From: Curvularia sp. ZM96
Taxonomy: Eukaryota; Ascomycota; Dothideomycetes; Pleosporales; Pleosporaceae
Direction of reading: 5' to 3'
NCBI GenBank assembly: GCA_022457065.1
Contig: JAJGBQ010000007.1
Location: forward strand, 2,046,001 to 2,110,000
Length of the DNA stretch: 64,000 nucleotides
Below are positions 1-10,326 of this stretch, piece after piece (position 1 is the first letter of the stretch; each line of letters opens with the position of its first letter). Both the position numbers and the translations under genes were made by a program. Below the pieces are notes generated by a model. It was not told the DNA's origin, did not search any database, and saw only the letters and a program-made list of their open reading frames with translations.

Positions 1-43
1 TGCTATCGAGGCACCGCTACCGTACATCGCTAACAGCATCCAG

Positions 44-2572
44 TTTGCGACGCTGACCCCGTTGGAGCCCCGACTAATCAAAAAGCTACTCCCTCCTCTC
101 ACCAAGATTATCCGAGAAACGTCTGCCATGTCCTTGCTGTACGAGTGTATCAGTGGTATTATCCAGGGCGGCATCCTAGAAGCCGTAGAAGGCACCTCAG
201 AAGGCGAAGAGGTCGCGAAGCTATGCGTTGGCAAATTACGCGGCATGATGATAATAGAGGGTGATGCAAATTGTAAGCTAAAGTACACTGAAATGAAAAG
301 TTCCATGTCTCATCAATCCACAGTAAAATACGTTGCGTTGCTCGCCTTCGAAAAGATTGTCATCTCCCACCCATATCTGGTTGCACAGCAGCAGGATGTC
401 ATTCTTGAATGCATTGACGACCCCGACATTTCAATACGGATGCGGGCTCTGGACCTTGTCGTTGGCATGGTCAACGCGGATAACCTCACAGCCATTGTAG
501 GACGACTGATGCGACAACTCCGTAATGCGCCGATTGCCACGGCCGCACACGACCCCAACAACGACCGAGGTAGGATGGCTGGAATCACACCTTATGGTGA
601 CGATGATTCAGATGCGGAAGAGCATTTGCCGCATCATGAGCAAAAATCAGATCAACCACCACCTTTGCCAGACGATTACCGCACAAGCGTGATTCGTAGA
701 ATTCTTGAAATGTGCTCGCGGGACACGTACAGCAACATTAGCGATTTCGAGTGGTACATTGATGTTCTTACCCAGCTTGTCCGCGTATCCCCTGCTACAA
801 AGGCAACCTCGGTCATGGAGGAGGAGGAAGAGTCTGAGCACGTTGACGAGATTGGCGCTGGTATTGGGCTCGAGCTACAAAACGTCGCTGTTCGGGTGAA
901 GAGTGTTCGGCCAGAAGCTGTCGAGGCTGCACAGTCACTTGTCCTAGTTGATCGCCGAGACCAGATGTTTCCTGCTTCTGGCAACGGCGGGCAAGGCGTG
1001 CTCGAGTACGCTGGGTGGCTGGTGGGCGAGTATGCCCGCTACCTTAGTCGGCCGGAACCTGTCATGACCTCCCTCTTACACCCCACTTCGCTCCAGCTGC
1101 CTTCGAAAACGCTTGCCATATACCTGCAGGCGATACCCAAGGTCTTCTCCAGCATGGCTGGTAACGACCAAATATCATGGACCCCAGAACGCAAGACGCT
1201 AATGTCTCTTCTCATGGCGCGGATCGTCCACTTCTTAGAGCCGTTATCTACGCACCCTAGCCTCGAGGTGCAGGAACGTGCAGTCGAGTATCTGGAACTA
1301 ATGCGCCTTGCCGCAGAAGCTGCGTCGGGCACTGCTGCTAGCGCGGACCAGGGCGAGTTTACTGATCCGCCCTTGCTGCTTACCCAGGCTATTCCTGCCC
1401 TCTTTTCTGGGGCCGAACTGAATCCTGTAGCCCCTGGCGCACAGCGAAAGGTTCCCATCCCAGAAGACCTGGACCTTGATACACCCATCAACCCAAATCT
1501 GCAACATCTCCTCTCTGCAGCTGACGCAGAAGGTTTCGAGACGGAAGAAGACGATGTGTATGCCGCATACTCGGAACCAGTCGCAGCCTCCACAGAACCG
1601 ACCGCCGTTGCAGCAGCACCAGCGGCAGACCGCCTCGATGGCTCACAAAGGGAGCCAGCATCTTATCAGAACGCTACAGAAGACGAGTATCTGGATCCGG
1701 ACATTCTTGCCCGCCGAAGAGCGGAGCGCAAAGAGCGATACAAAGACGACCCCTTTTACATCGATCCTGAAGCAGATAGAGACAGTGGAGCTGTTACACC
1801 CTTGAGCAGAATTGTCCGTGACGGAAACAGAGAAAACAACGAGCTCGATATCGATTCCATTCCGATCATGGAGCTCAATCTTGACAGCAAAGGCTCTTCC
1901 TCGGAACATCTTCCACGATCACGAAGTCCACGGAAACCTGCGCGCAAAGTGGACATCATGGGCGACGAGACACTTGGTCCTATTGCATCAGATGCTGCTT
2001 CAGCCAACAGAGAAGATATAGTGCAGCCACGTGGAGGTAAGGCAAAGAAGTCCCTTCTTCAAGTCGACAGCTCTGGTCTCGGTGCCTTGAGCCTCGACGA
2101 TGACGATCAAGGCCATTCCAACCGCAAACTTACGGCGCTCGAGATGGAGCGCAAAGCGCAGGAGGATGCGGAAATGAAGAGGGCGTTGCAGGAGGTGGAG
2201 CGCTTGCGGCTGGAAATGCAGCGCGCGAGCGAGCGGCTACTGGTTAAAGAGGAGGTTGCAGTGAAAAAGAAGAAGAAGAGAAAGGTGAGAAAGGTTGCGG
2301 TGGAGGGAGATGAGTTGGATGAAGCACTACCAGAGGCTGCTGTAGGTGATGGTAATGGCGAAGGAGAAGAAGAAAAGGTGGCGACGCCTGTCAAGAAGAA
2401 GAAAAAGAAGAAGGCAAAGCCTGCCGAGGGTGGTGGTGATGCTGATGGCCAGGACAATGCTATCCAAAGGGAACCTGAGGTGGAAGGCCAAGAAGAAGGC
2501 AAGGTCAAAAAGAAGAGAAAGAAGAGGAGGACCGTAGTCATGGATGAGGGTGCAGACGCACCGGCCGAGTAG
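44..2572 (+). CDS. APL5: AP-3 adaptor complex delta subunit (5' partial)
   Basis: Large subunit of the AP-3 adaptor, which sorts cargo from Golgi/endosome to the vacuole. The visible part starts inside the adaptin N-terminal HEAT solenoid (TPLEPRLIKKLLPP, LLYECISGIIQGG, LKYVALLAFEKI). It continues through an acidic linker to a Lys-rich tail with KKKKK runs, typical of fungal delta-adaptins. Bases 1-43 look like the end of an intron (GCTAAC branch, CAG acceptor at 41-43), so the first visible exon starts at 44. A second intron is placed at 273-323 (GTAAGC...CACAG). It is 51 bp with no stop, so the frame runs straight through, but removing it gives the family-like GDANLKYVALLAF. Spliced, about 825 residues are visible, and roughly the first 200 lie outside the window. 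It converges with the Ysy6 gene downstream. Family assignment is secure. Confidence 0.93.
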   Translation, partial: FATLTPLEPRLIKKLLPPLTKIIRETSAMSLLYECISGIIQGGILEAVEGTSEGEEVAKLCVGKLRGMMIIEGDANCKLKYTEMKSSMSHQSTVKYVALLAFEKIVISHPYLVAQQQDVILECIDDPDISIRMRALDLVVGMVNADNLTAIVGRLMRQLRNAPIATAAHDPNNDRGRMAGITPYGDDDSDAEEHLPHHEQKSDQPPPLPDDYRTSVIRRILEMCSRDTYSNISDFEWYIDVLTQLVRVSPATKATSVMEEEEESEHVDEIGAGIGLELQNVAVRVKSVRPEAVEAAQSLVLVDRRDQMFPASGNGGQGVLEYAGWLVGEYARYLSRPEPVMTSLLHPTSLQLPSKTLAIYLQAIPKVFSSMAGNDQISWTPERKTLMSLLMARIVHFLEPLSTHPSLEVQERAVEYLELMRLAAEAASGTAASADQGEFTDPPLLLTQAIPALFSGAELNPVAPGAQRKVPIPEDLDLDTPINPNLQHLLSAADAEGFETEEDDVYAAYSEPVAASTEPTAVAAAPAADRLDGSQREPASYQNATEDEYLDPDILARRRAERKERYKDDPFYIDPEADRDSGAVTPLSRIVRDGNRENNELDIDSIPIMELNLDSKGSSSEHLPRSRSPRKPARKVDIMGDETLGPIASDAASANREDIVQPRGGKAKKSLLQVDSSGLGALSLDDDDQGHSNRKLTALEMERKAQEDAEMKRALQEVERLRLEMQRASERLLVKEEVAVKKKKKRKVRKVAVEGDELDEALPEAAVGDGNGEGEEEKVATPVKKKKKKKAKPAEGGGDADGQDNAIQREPEVEGQEEGKVKKKRKKRRTVVMDEGADAPAE

Positions 2573-2889
2573 TACAGTGCAGTACAAATAATAAGATATG
2601 GAAATGGCTGTGTCTGTGTGACTCTTTTTTGGCCAAATAAAGACTCAAGATGCTATTTGGTATCTCGCTATACCATGCATGCCCCCCTTGTATGTAGAAC
2701 GCCATGTCACCCTAGGTAAATTGCTGTGAGCAAGAAAAAAACTGCCAATGGGGACTCCCTCTCCTTGAGCCCTGTTTCCCCCTTTTCCCTTCCGCACGTA
2801 TATATTCCGTGTCCTCGTGTACACACAGCCGATATACCCTTTCCCCCCTTCTCTTTCGCGTTCGCGCTGCCTTACACTCCGTCTACTTT

Positions 2890-3319
2890 TTAAAAAAAGA
2901 GCCTGAGGACCTCGAACAACAGACCGCCGCAGAGTACGAATGCGAGAACAACTGTTACAAACTCACGTCAGCCCTACACTCATGTCTACACGGCCACTCG
3001 TGCCATTTGTCCGCCTCCGCGCAAAGAGGCCGGGGTAATCAGAGGAAGAGAGAGAGAGACGTACTGATCCACACCTTGCTAATGGGCGACTTCTGCGGCC
3101 CCTGCTTCTTGACCACAGGAGCGTTCGAATCTGGCCTGCCCATCTTCTTCTCCTGAGCTTTGGCAAAGCGCATGTTGGCCTGGCGTTGCTGTGGTGTTTG
3201 CGCCTGCGTGAGCTGGGTTAGCGATTGGATCGTGCGATGAGAGACTGTGGACGCTGGAAGGGTAGCGAAAGAGGAGGGTGAAAAAGGGCCGCGTGTTCGT
3301 TTGGGTGGATGCGTACCAT
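2890..3319 (-). CDS. YSY6: Stress-associated ER protein, Ysy6/RAMP4 (SERP1) family
   Basis: Tiny tail-anchored ER membrane protein associated with the Sec61 translocon and ER stress. The gene has three exons: 3319-3317 (the ATG alone), 3203-3065 and 2951-2890. Intron 1 opens GTACGC and ends GCTAAC...GCAG; intron 2 opens GTACGT and ends AACAG. The 67-aa product begins MAQTPQQRQANMRFAKAQ, has the family's KSPIS motif before the membrane segment (about residues 46-63, IIVLAFVLCGGLLFEVLR), and ends RLFF. Length and order match fungal Ysy6 proteins of about 65-75 aa. No single open reading frame covers the gene, because the first exon is 3 nt and the last is 62 nt. It diverges from the gene at 3841. 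Confidence 0.9.
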
Positions 3320-3840
3320 TGTGGACGTGGTAGGAGGCGTGTGTGTTCGGGCGTTTGCTGGTCGGAAGACGGAGGTGTATGTGGAGAGGAAGAGAGGACC
3401 AGAAAGATGTGTCGGAGAAACGGAGGTGAAATGGGTTTACAGGGCAAGGCAGAGAGATCAGCAACGAAGGGCGGCGGGAAATCCAGGGTCCAAGAAGGGT
3501 TCGGGATGTGCAAGGTGTTCGGTTTGGAAGATGAGAGGCGCACGGACCGCGTTCCTGTCGGCAACGCTAAAACGGACTAGGCTGGTCGCGTTTGCGGAGT
3601 TGAAGGGCGGAGGTTTACTCTTTGCGTTTTGGAGTGCTTGCTTGCCTTTTCTGTCCCACTTTGTTCCTGGACACGACACGGACGATTCCTAGTTGTAGGA
3701 GTACGAACTGTGCAAAAGAGATATACGACGGCATTCAAGGTCTTCCTGGGCCCTTTGTTATTTTCTTTCCCTTAGTACAGCCGGTGGCCTTGCAGCAGTG
3801 CGCGGGAAGCGGGGACCTTCAGACGGAAAACAGTAACGCA
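3320..3840. promoter_or_regulatory. Divergent intergenic promoter region
   Basis: About 520 bp between the start codons of the Ysy6 gene (minus) and the small membrane-protein gene (plus). Open frames here are GC-rich and show no protein-like pattern. It presumably holds both promoters and 5' UTRs. No clear TATA box or known operator was recognised. Confidence 0.4.
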
Positions 3841-4400
3841 ATGAACAACATCAGAGTAGCGCGGGCAATATGGAGGAGAGGAGTGATACCCACGAGAACA
3901 TCGACACAAGTATCGCGACGAACGTTGGCTACTGAGACACAACCTTCGTCGCCGCCGCCGCCACGCAAAGAGCCATCGCGAGTCGTACGTCATACCTGGT
4001 CCCCCACCGTTCAAACCACTCTCGCATATTAACATTGACCCTTTAGGGCGCATACTACGGCACCTTTGGTTCGCCACTTCTCAAATGCTTTCTCGGCGCA
4101 CTCTTCACCTACCAACTCGCGTATTACCTATGGTACAAGCTAGAAACCATTGAAGAACGACACGACACGCGGTCGGAAATTGCCGAACTACAGGAAGAGC
4201 TGAAGCAGGCTCTCGAGAAGCAGCGGCTTGTGGCACGCGAGAAGTGGGGCCAGGCAACTGAGGCCGTGCAGAGAGAGAAGCAAGAGTTGGGTGAGGCTGT
4301 TGATGCGGTTGTCGAAGAGGTGAGGGAGGGCGCCGACGAGGTGAGCAAGGGAACGAAGGCTGTAGGCAAGGTTGCTGGTGGAGGCTGGTGGCCTTGGTGA
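3841..4400 (+). CDS. Small putative mitochondrial membrane protein with coiled coil
   Basis: Two exons, 3841-3984 and 4047-4400, with a 62-bp intron (GTACGT...TTTAG), encoding 165 aa. The N-terminus is rich in Arg/Ser/Thr and lacks acidic residues for about 30 residues (MNNIRVARAIWRRGVIPTRT), like a mitochondrial presequence. A short hydrophobic stretch follows the splice site (residues 49-72, with LLKCFLGALFTYQLAYYLW). Then comes a charged amphipathic coiled coil (about 75-140, heptad-like KLETIEERHDTRSEIAELQEEL) and a Gly/Trp end (GGGWWPW). I do not recognise the family. The topology suggests an inner-membrane anchored helper protein, but that is inference. It converges with the Zn2Cys6 gene downstream. 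Confidence 0.75.
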
Positions 4401-4847
4401 TTGGAGGACGCAGGTTGTGTATGTGTAAGTGTAATTTTATTCACGTGTACATCAGATGGAAGGATCATACCCATCTGCAATGAGTGCCTGCTATCCATTG
4501 TACGGGAATATCATCAAATCTCGTACCAAATCTCGTTTTGAATCCCTCACAATTCTTTTCCAGTCTTCTTTCTCGAGCCTGGCACCCGCCTTGCCCGAAC
4601 CTTGTTATAGCTACTACAATTCTTCTTGTGTATCTGCCGCTTAAGATGGAGGCATTCGTCATCGGATGTTCAATCAAGACATCCGATTTAACAATCTTAG
4701 AGCTGTGTCGACAGGCCAGAATCTCTAATTGTGTCGCTACTCACTGGCTGGGCGATTTAGGACAAGGTCGTCCTTCTGGAAATGAAATACGGTGGCGTTG
4801 CGACCTGGCAATACAGGACATTTACCACGATCCGAATGCATGGAGTT

Positions 4848-7385
4848 TCAGCCGAAAAACTCTCCAGAGACAAGTGACTCCCATGGCTTCCCAGTATCCC
4901 ACACACTCTGCAGGAGCGCACTCATCTTGGGAACCTGTCGTCAACGTTAGCAGATGTCGTCACTCGATAAATCCGAAGTCCAAAACCCTCCCCACCCCAC
5001 AACTCACCTGGTTCAGTCCAAATCCCTCCACTCCCCTCAGACGATCCATGATTTTCTCCCTTTGCCCTGGATCTTGTGCATCGCAGCCAGCAGCAAACAT
5101 TGGGAACAGCAGACAAGCTTCTGCCGTACTACCCCTCCTAATTTTGTACAGCAATCCTACAATCTCGCGAATCGCATGCTGAACCTCTGGATCCAATGCG
5201 GATTTTCCGAGCACACGACGGTATAACTGGATCAGGCCAGCCCAGTGAAAGAGTTCGTTGGTTGCGTAAATCTCCGTTGCGTCCCATGCGCCTTCCGTCT
5301 CGTCCCAGGGGCTGGATCGGTGGTTGCACCCTTTGCGGATATTTCGATCTAGCAGCCCTTCCTCGAGCGCCCGCCGTATCTTAACGGCCTCTTCTACAAT
5401 TTCGTCGCTCGGAATCCAGTTTTCGCGTACGTTGCCTTCTTCATCGATACGATATGGCTCGCAGTATTTCGACAGCTCAGAAATACGAGCCAAGCTGCCA
5501 ACACACCGGGTTGTGAAGCCCATTAAGCAGTCAATCTCAAAATCCTCATCTGCAGACGCGTTGTCAATGGACCAGTAGGAAGACCCGAGCGGCGTGTCAT
5601 TCTTGTGTCCACTTAGCGAGCCAAGTACATCAAGATAGGCGAACCACTGTGCAAGAAAATAAGCCACTTGATCTTGTCGGCTCATGCCTCTGGGCCCACC
5701 GCGTTGTGTAATCATCTGGCGCGCCATGGTGAGGTGATCCTGCCAGGATATAGGTACTTCAAAGGTACCTGGAGAGATGATTTCCAAGCTCGCCATCATG
5801 ATGACTGCAGCCAAAGTATTGTCGGGAATCTCATTGGGATTGTCGTTGAGTGTCTGACGGAGCTTGGGGAACACGTCTTGCACCCAAACTGCAATCCTAT
5901 TTGAGGGCTCTGGGTGATTGAGCATCCGGGCGCGATGTGAGGCACTGTATGCGAGAAGAAGACATAGCAGGTTCTCGTCGCGCAAAGCCACTAAAAAAAA
6001 TCAGCATTGCTTCCTGATAGTGCCAGCGAATACTTACTTTTTGGAAGTACATGGCGGAACGGGTTTCTCTCGCAGTCATGTGGGACCAGGATCCGAGCTG
6101 TGTGATTAAGAAAATGGTGAAAGTAGAGTAAGTTCATCTGGTTCTCCATGAGCAAAGGCGGAAGAGGCTCCAGAGACTTGGAGATTCTGATGGGCACGGG
6201 TTTCGCGTAGTATCCTCCTTTTTCAAACGCCACGACTTTGCTTTCGGGCTCTCCGCTGCCATATGAAGTTTCTCCATCAATTTCCATCGTATGGCTTTGC
6301 GGGCTAAAAGTAGCAATGGCCGAACAGTCGTCATTTCTCGGAGTGTCCAAGTCTGGAAGACCCAGATCGTAACCGTAGGTCGTCGAAGTTGAGTCGGCCA
6401 TTGGATATTGCCTTCCACTTCCGCCTTGGTTGCTGTTTAGATATTGGCCTTGGTGTTGGAGGTCATTGACGAGAAATTGCACGGATACACGTCGCGGGTC
6501 TGAAGGTGAGAGAGCCGAGTCTTGTGGTGTAGATGCCGGCTGGAGAACAACCCCTTCTGATCCGACTGATGTCGGCGTTAGAGGAATGGTATGGTAGGGG
6601 CTATATGGAGTGGGCGAACCTGGTTTCGGTGAACACGAGTCCGAGGGTGAGTCGTTCAAGGCTCTATATCTGTGGTATCTAGTGATGGGGTCTGCAGAGA
6701 TCTGCGGAGGTGGCATTGCAGTATTGACAGGAGTGGAGCCTGAGGCACTGGGCTCGATTGTATCGAAAACGAATATCGTAGAGGATTGATTGTGGAAGGC
6801 GGGTTGGGACTGTGTCTGGGTATGCGGGGCTGAGGCTTGTATGCTATTCTGGAAGAAAAGGTTGCCTTCCATCGGATTTGTGCTGATGACACTTTCCGGC
6901 ATGGCTTGCCTCAAAACTGGGCCATTTTCCTGGGTAGAGCTCAAAGTGGAGATGATCGAAGAAGTTCGTACATGCTGCGGTCGAACCAACGGCTCTGATG
7001 TTGGGACAAACAACTGAGAGGCATCCTCTTCGACGGAAAAGCTTGACTGATACGGACTTGCCGAGGCGCTGGAAGCATCTGAAGCAGTGCCGATTCTGTC
7101 CTTCTTTGTACGGCCTCCCCAGTTGAGCCGGATGCTGTAGTCGCATGCTTCACCTTGTCGGTCACAATTGGTACACGATGGTTTTTCCTCTCCACTGATG
7201 CCAGGTTACTGCTGCTTCCCAAGGAACAGTAGCCAAACAATTCTTACCATTTTACTTTTCGCGCTTTGCATGGCCTGGGGAGAGTTAGTGCAGGCCGTCT
7301 ATGAGTTTTGGGGATACTGATATTACCAGCACCCGTTGCGCGATCTTCTCTTTGGCTCAACACCTGGTTTCTTAGGACGAGGCAT
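4848..7385 (-). CDS. Zn(II)2Cys6 transcription factor with Fungal_trans_2 (DUF3468) domain
   Basis: Five exons: 7385-7327, 7274-7248, 7194-6038, 5990-5008 and 4934-4848, giving 770 aa. The zinc cluster is split over the first three exons and reads CWPCKARKVKC then GEEKPSCTNCDRQGEAC, a perfect C-x2-C-x6-C-x5-C-x2-C-x6-C preceded by the usual Arg/Lys-rich arm (PKRRSRNG). Residues 60-350 are low-complexity Ser/Pro/Thr. The C-terminal half (from about NLLYFHHFLNHTARIL, with ENLLCLLLAYSASHRA) is the fungal regulator homology domain of the PF11951 type. The short last exon ends in WESLVSGEFFG; without it the protein would read through to an unrelated tail. Expected to be a nuclear DNA-binding regulator; the target pathway is unknown because no cluster surrounds it. 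Confidence 0.9.
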
Positions 7386-8186
7386 CTTGTTAACCTCTTG
7401 ATTTTACGTCTGGCAGAGAAACCAAGGACACCGTGCGCGATGACGGTGCGTAGAGTGGCAATTGAACGTTATGCGCGCGATACCAAAAAAACGCCATATA
7501 GGGTTGTTTATGCAGCTGGAGATGCTGGTCGAGCGTTGGATGCACAGGCTTGTGGCTGGATACAATATGCGGATGCTAGGCTGGTTGCACCAGATGTTTG
7601 GATTCAGAGACCCAAGACTGACCGTTCTATATTGCACCAGACAAAATCATCTTCGTGTCCGGCTGCTTGTCTTGGGCAGCGCCAGGGTGCGAGGTGGAGA
7701 GGAGAGACTGGGAAGAAGGAGCGATAAGATGCCCCCGCACTTCGCGTCTAGCGCCAATCACGGAACCCGAGCTTCCCTTCGCCAAGTGGGACAAGACGCC
7801 ATCGCTCGGCCCAACTCTGGCGACATTTGGGATTCCCTGCGTTCTGCTGCTGTATTCGTGGCAGCCGCAGTGCTTGAGTTGTTTTGCAAACATATTTATA
7901 TACACGGATAGCATCACATTCATGGCACAAGGGAAACACTCATGTTGAATTATTGCAATTGCATTGTTCGTTCGTGCTAATTACACCCCTACCCACTGCA
8001 CTAGCCTAAAGGAGTGTTCGCCATAAAACAGAAGACATTAGATACCTAAGATGACACCTAGTACTCAGTTGTTGACCGACTAAGAAGATCCGGCTGTCAC
8101 GGAAAGAAGAGTCATGATTCGTTACAGAGGCGCATCGCCGCAGCGATCCGGCTCACAGAGGTCGTGTCGATGTGCATGTCGCTCGT
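7386..8186. other. Intergenic region, no gene recognised
   Basis: About 800 bp between the start of the Zn2Cys6 gene and the 3' end of the small heat-shock gene. Several open frames overlap on both strands, but none shows a recognisable domain, splice pattern or amino-acid bias. Likely holds the promoter of the regulator and the 3' UTR of the heat-shock gene. Confidence 0.4.
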
Positions 8187-8873
8187 CTACTCGATGTTGA
8201 TCTTGCGTGGCTGAGGAGCCTGAGCCTTGGGGACAACGATGCTCAGGATGCCGTTCCTGAGACTAGCCTTGACGGCGTCCTGGTCGACTCGGGCTGGGAA
8301 GGCGAAGGAGCGGTGGAACTCGCCAACCGAGCGCTCACTGACCCAGTACTTGGTCTGAGAGTCGTCGTGCTTGGTGACTCCCTTCTCCTGAGACTGCTTG
8401 GCGACCTTGTTGTTGGCCTCGGATGATTCGTCCTCGACCTTGGGCTGGTGGCTGAGCTTCTTCTGGTCTGCCTTGTCGCCGCTCTCGATGAAGCCCTGTG
8501 GGCGTTGGCCCTCTTCGCGGACATGCTCGTGGCGGCCGGAGATGGTCAGCGTGTTGTTGTCGGTCCACTCGATGTTGATGTCCTTTTGCTCAACACCGGG
8601 AAGCTCGCCATGAAGTTCATAGCTGTCCTTGGTCTCCTTGACGTCGAACTTGGGTGTGAAAGACCGGACGCTTTCGAATTGACGGTCGAGGTTACGGAAA
8701 GCCTGTCGGTCGTACTCGTCGAAGAGACGGAACATGGGAGCAAACTCCTGAGTGAATCGTGGGAAGAGAGACATGGTTGCTGGAGTGTGTGAAAAGTGTC
8801 GAACGGTTGTAGGCTTGGAGATGCGGTTGAGTTGTCGTGGAATTCGTGTGATGGTAGAGCGCAGTGATTGCAT
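8187..8873 (-). CDS. Small heat-shock protein (Hsp20/alpha-crystallin, Hsp30 type) with possible alternative starts
   Basis: Intronless, 228 aa from the first ATG. The alpha-crystallin domain starts near residue 85 (KFDVKETKDSYELHGELPGVEQKDINIEW) and ends with the conserved LRNGILSIVVPK. Between them is the long charged Glu/Lys/Ser insertion typical of filamentous-fungal Hsp30 proteins. A second in-frame ATG at 8774 begins MSLFPRF, the usual Hsp30 start. The 33-residue extension from the first ATG is Arg-rich, lacks acidic residues and contains VRHFSHTPA, resembling a mitochondrial presequence with a cleavage site. The two starts could give mitochondrial and cytosolic forms. Expected to be a holdase chaperone induced by heat; heat-shock elements lie upstream. 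Confidence 0.92.
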   Translation of the reverse strand: MQSLRSTITRIPRQLNRISKPTTVRHFSHTPATMSLFPRFTQEFAPMFRLFDEYDRQAFRNLDRQFESVRSFTPKFDVKETKDSYELHGELPGVEQKDINIEWTDNNTLTISGRHEHVREEGQRPQGFIESGDKADQKKLSHQPKVEDESSEANNKVAKQSQEKGVTKHDDSQTKYWVSERSVGEFHRSFAFPARVDQDAVKASLRNGILSIVVPKAQAPQPRKINIE

Positions 8874-8927
8874 AAGACTTGTTGTGACTTGTGTTCTGAT
8901 GATGAGGAGTGGGAGCAGGTTGATGGG

Positions 8928-9194
8928 CTTTATATATCTGAGAGAGGCATTTCTCGAAGCATCGCAACTGCCTCAGGCGACTGTTTGTTGTGCCAGACGC
9001 GATGCTTCTCGCAGCCTCGGAGATGATTCGGGCCGGTTCTAGAGACTTCGAGCATGGTGTTTGCCGTCATCTTCACGTAACCCCATCACACCACATGGCC
9101 ATATGCGACAGTTGCGACGCCTGGAGAAGGCAGCGGCAACGCGACGTCCCCGCAACCCCGCTCGTACAAGCAACGCGCATCCGCTGGAAAGTTC
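8928..9194 (-). promoter_or_regulatory. Heat-shock promoter: TATA box and heat-shock elements
   Basis: Upstream of the minus-strand Hsp30 gene there is a TATATAA (minus strand, 8936-8930). HSF-type sites follow: a perfect TTCnnGAA at 8951-8958 (TTCTCGAA); a three-unit array TTC-ta-GAG-ac-TTC at 9037-9049 with one mismatch; and GAAagTTC at 9187-9194. Spacing follows the 5-bp unit rule of heat-shock elements. The sites are seen directly; HSF binding is inferred. Confidence 0.65.
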
Positions 9195-9432
9195 CAACCT
9201 CAGCCCATGTCACGTGATCGTGCCACCCCACCGTTTGGGCGCCACAAAGGCAGCTTCCATGTGGTTATGGACGAGCGCCATATCACCAGAGACCCAGCGT
9301 ACGTAGCACAGCTGACGTGGTGATCGTCTTGCTGCATGCTCGGTTGCCTTGATGCTTGCGCGTTGTTGATCTGATGCCTGCAGCACCAAGCACCTTGGTC
9401 GGCCAGGCGCCCAGAATCAATACTTCTTCCTG

Positions 9433-9786
9433 CTACCTGTGGATGTCCCGAATGCCTGGCTCAGACCATGACTCCAGCTGATTCCTTCCTCGGCGAAGCA
9501 GATATTCAATGGTCCCAAAGTCTTTCTTGCTGACGTCCCGGTGCTTGTGGAACTGTGATCTAGCAGTCTTTGTCAGTCGCCAAGCGTCAGTCTGGATACT
9601 TGTACTTTGCAGCTTCGCACCTTGCAAAGTCACGGAAATGCGACTGGTTTTCCTGTATTTGCGTTAGCAAGATGCACGTAGACTAGATACATACATTGGA
9701 CGTACGGTTGGTTTCTGTCTCACAGCTCGCAGGCATTGCCGGTAGAGCGACAGCACATCCTTCTGGAGCCCAGATAGCTTTACCAT
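9433..9786 (-). CDS. SDH6: Succinate dehydrogenase assembly factor 1 (LYR motif, Sdh6/SDHAF1)
   Basis: Three exons: 9786-9706, 9652-9621 (only 32 nt) and 9559-9433, giving 79 aa. The product starts MVKLSGLQKDVLSLYRQCLRA with the LYR tripeptide at residues 14-16. It continues through the SDHAF1 signature: FRDFARSQFHKHRDVSKKDFG, then TIEYLLRRGRNQLE and the ending PGIRDI. LYR proteins of this type deliver Fe-S clusters to the Sdh2 subunit in the mitochondrial matrix. Length fits the family (about 80-120 aa). Both introns are small and standard (GTACGT...TACAG, GTGCGA...CTAG). Only the last exon is visible as an open frame. Confidence 0.92.
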
Positions 9787-10326
9787 GATGTCGGAGACTG
9801 GAGTTTGTGACTGCAGAGAGATTGTGCACAGTTCTGAGCCCACCTCACGAAGAACCCAAGGGAAGGACCGTGCGCTCAGACTAGAAAGGACTAGCGTGAA
9901 GCGATCTTAACGCTGGTATCCATGATGCAACCATCGCTGCTTTACTGTACCTTGCCACACGCAAGTGAATGTCTGCTGGAGTGTCTGATGGGAAGAGCAA
10001 CGATGCCCCTACAATACTCGTTGCGAATACATCGCGCAATCGCTTTTTCGGATGAGCCCGCAGCCCTTTTGAGCTTGATTTTGGTCACGTGACATGCCAC
10101 TCACAAAAGTCCATACGGATTCAAAGCTCAAGTATATTTCTCCGAATGTGCTATCAAGTTAAAGTTTTACCAGGACATTGAAAACCCAATACCACAACAC
10201 CTAACGCCATTAATAGACGGACTAACCAGTTCCAACTAGTCCACAGACCAACCACCTGTTGCTAATTTTAGCCCGGTATGTGCTCCCAAAGTATACCTAC
10301 TAACCCAACGCCGCCAAAGTTATCAA
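9787..10326. other. Intergenic region, no gene recognised
   Basis: About 540 bp between SDHAF1 (5' end) and the P450 (3' end), both minus-strand. It contains the SDHAF1 promoter. No gene or repeat seen. Confidence 0.4.

Noticed and set aside
2107..2541. Ser/Phe-rich minus-strand frame
   Set aside because: Antisense of the Lys/Glu-rich AP-3 delta tail; low-complexity mirror image.
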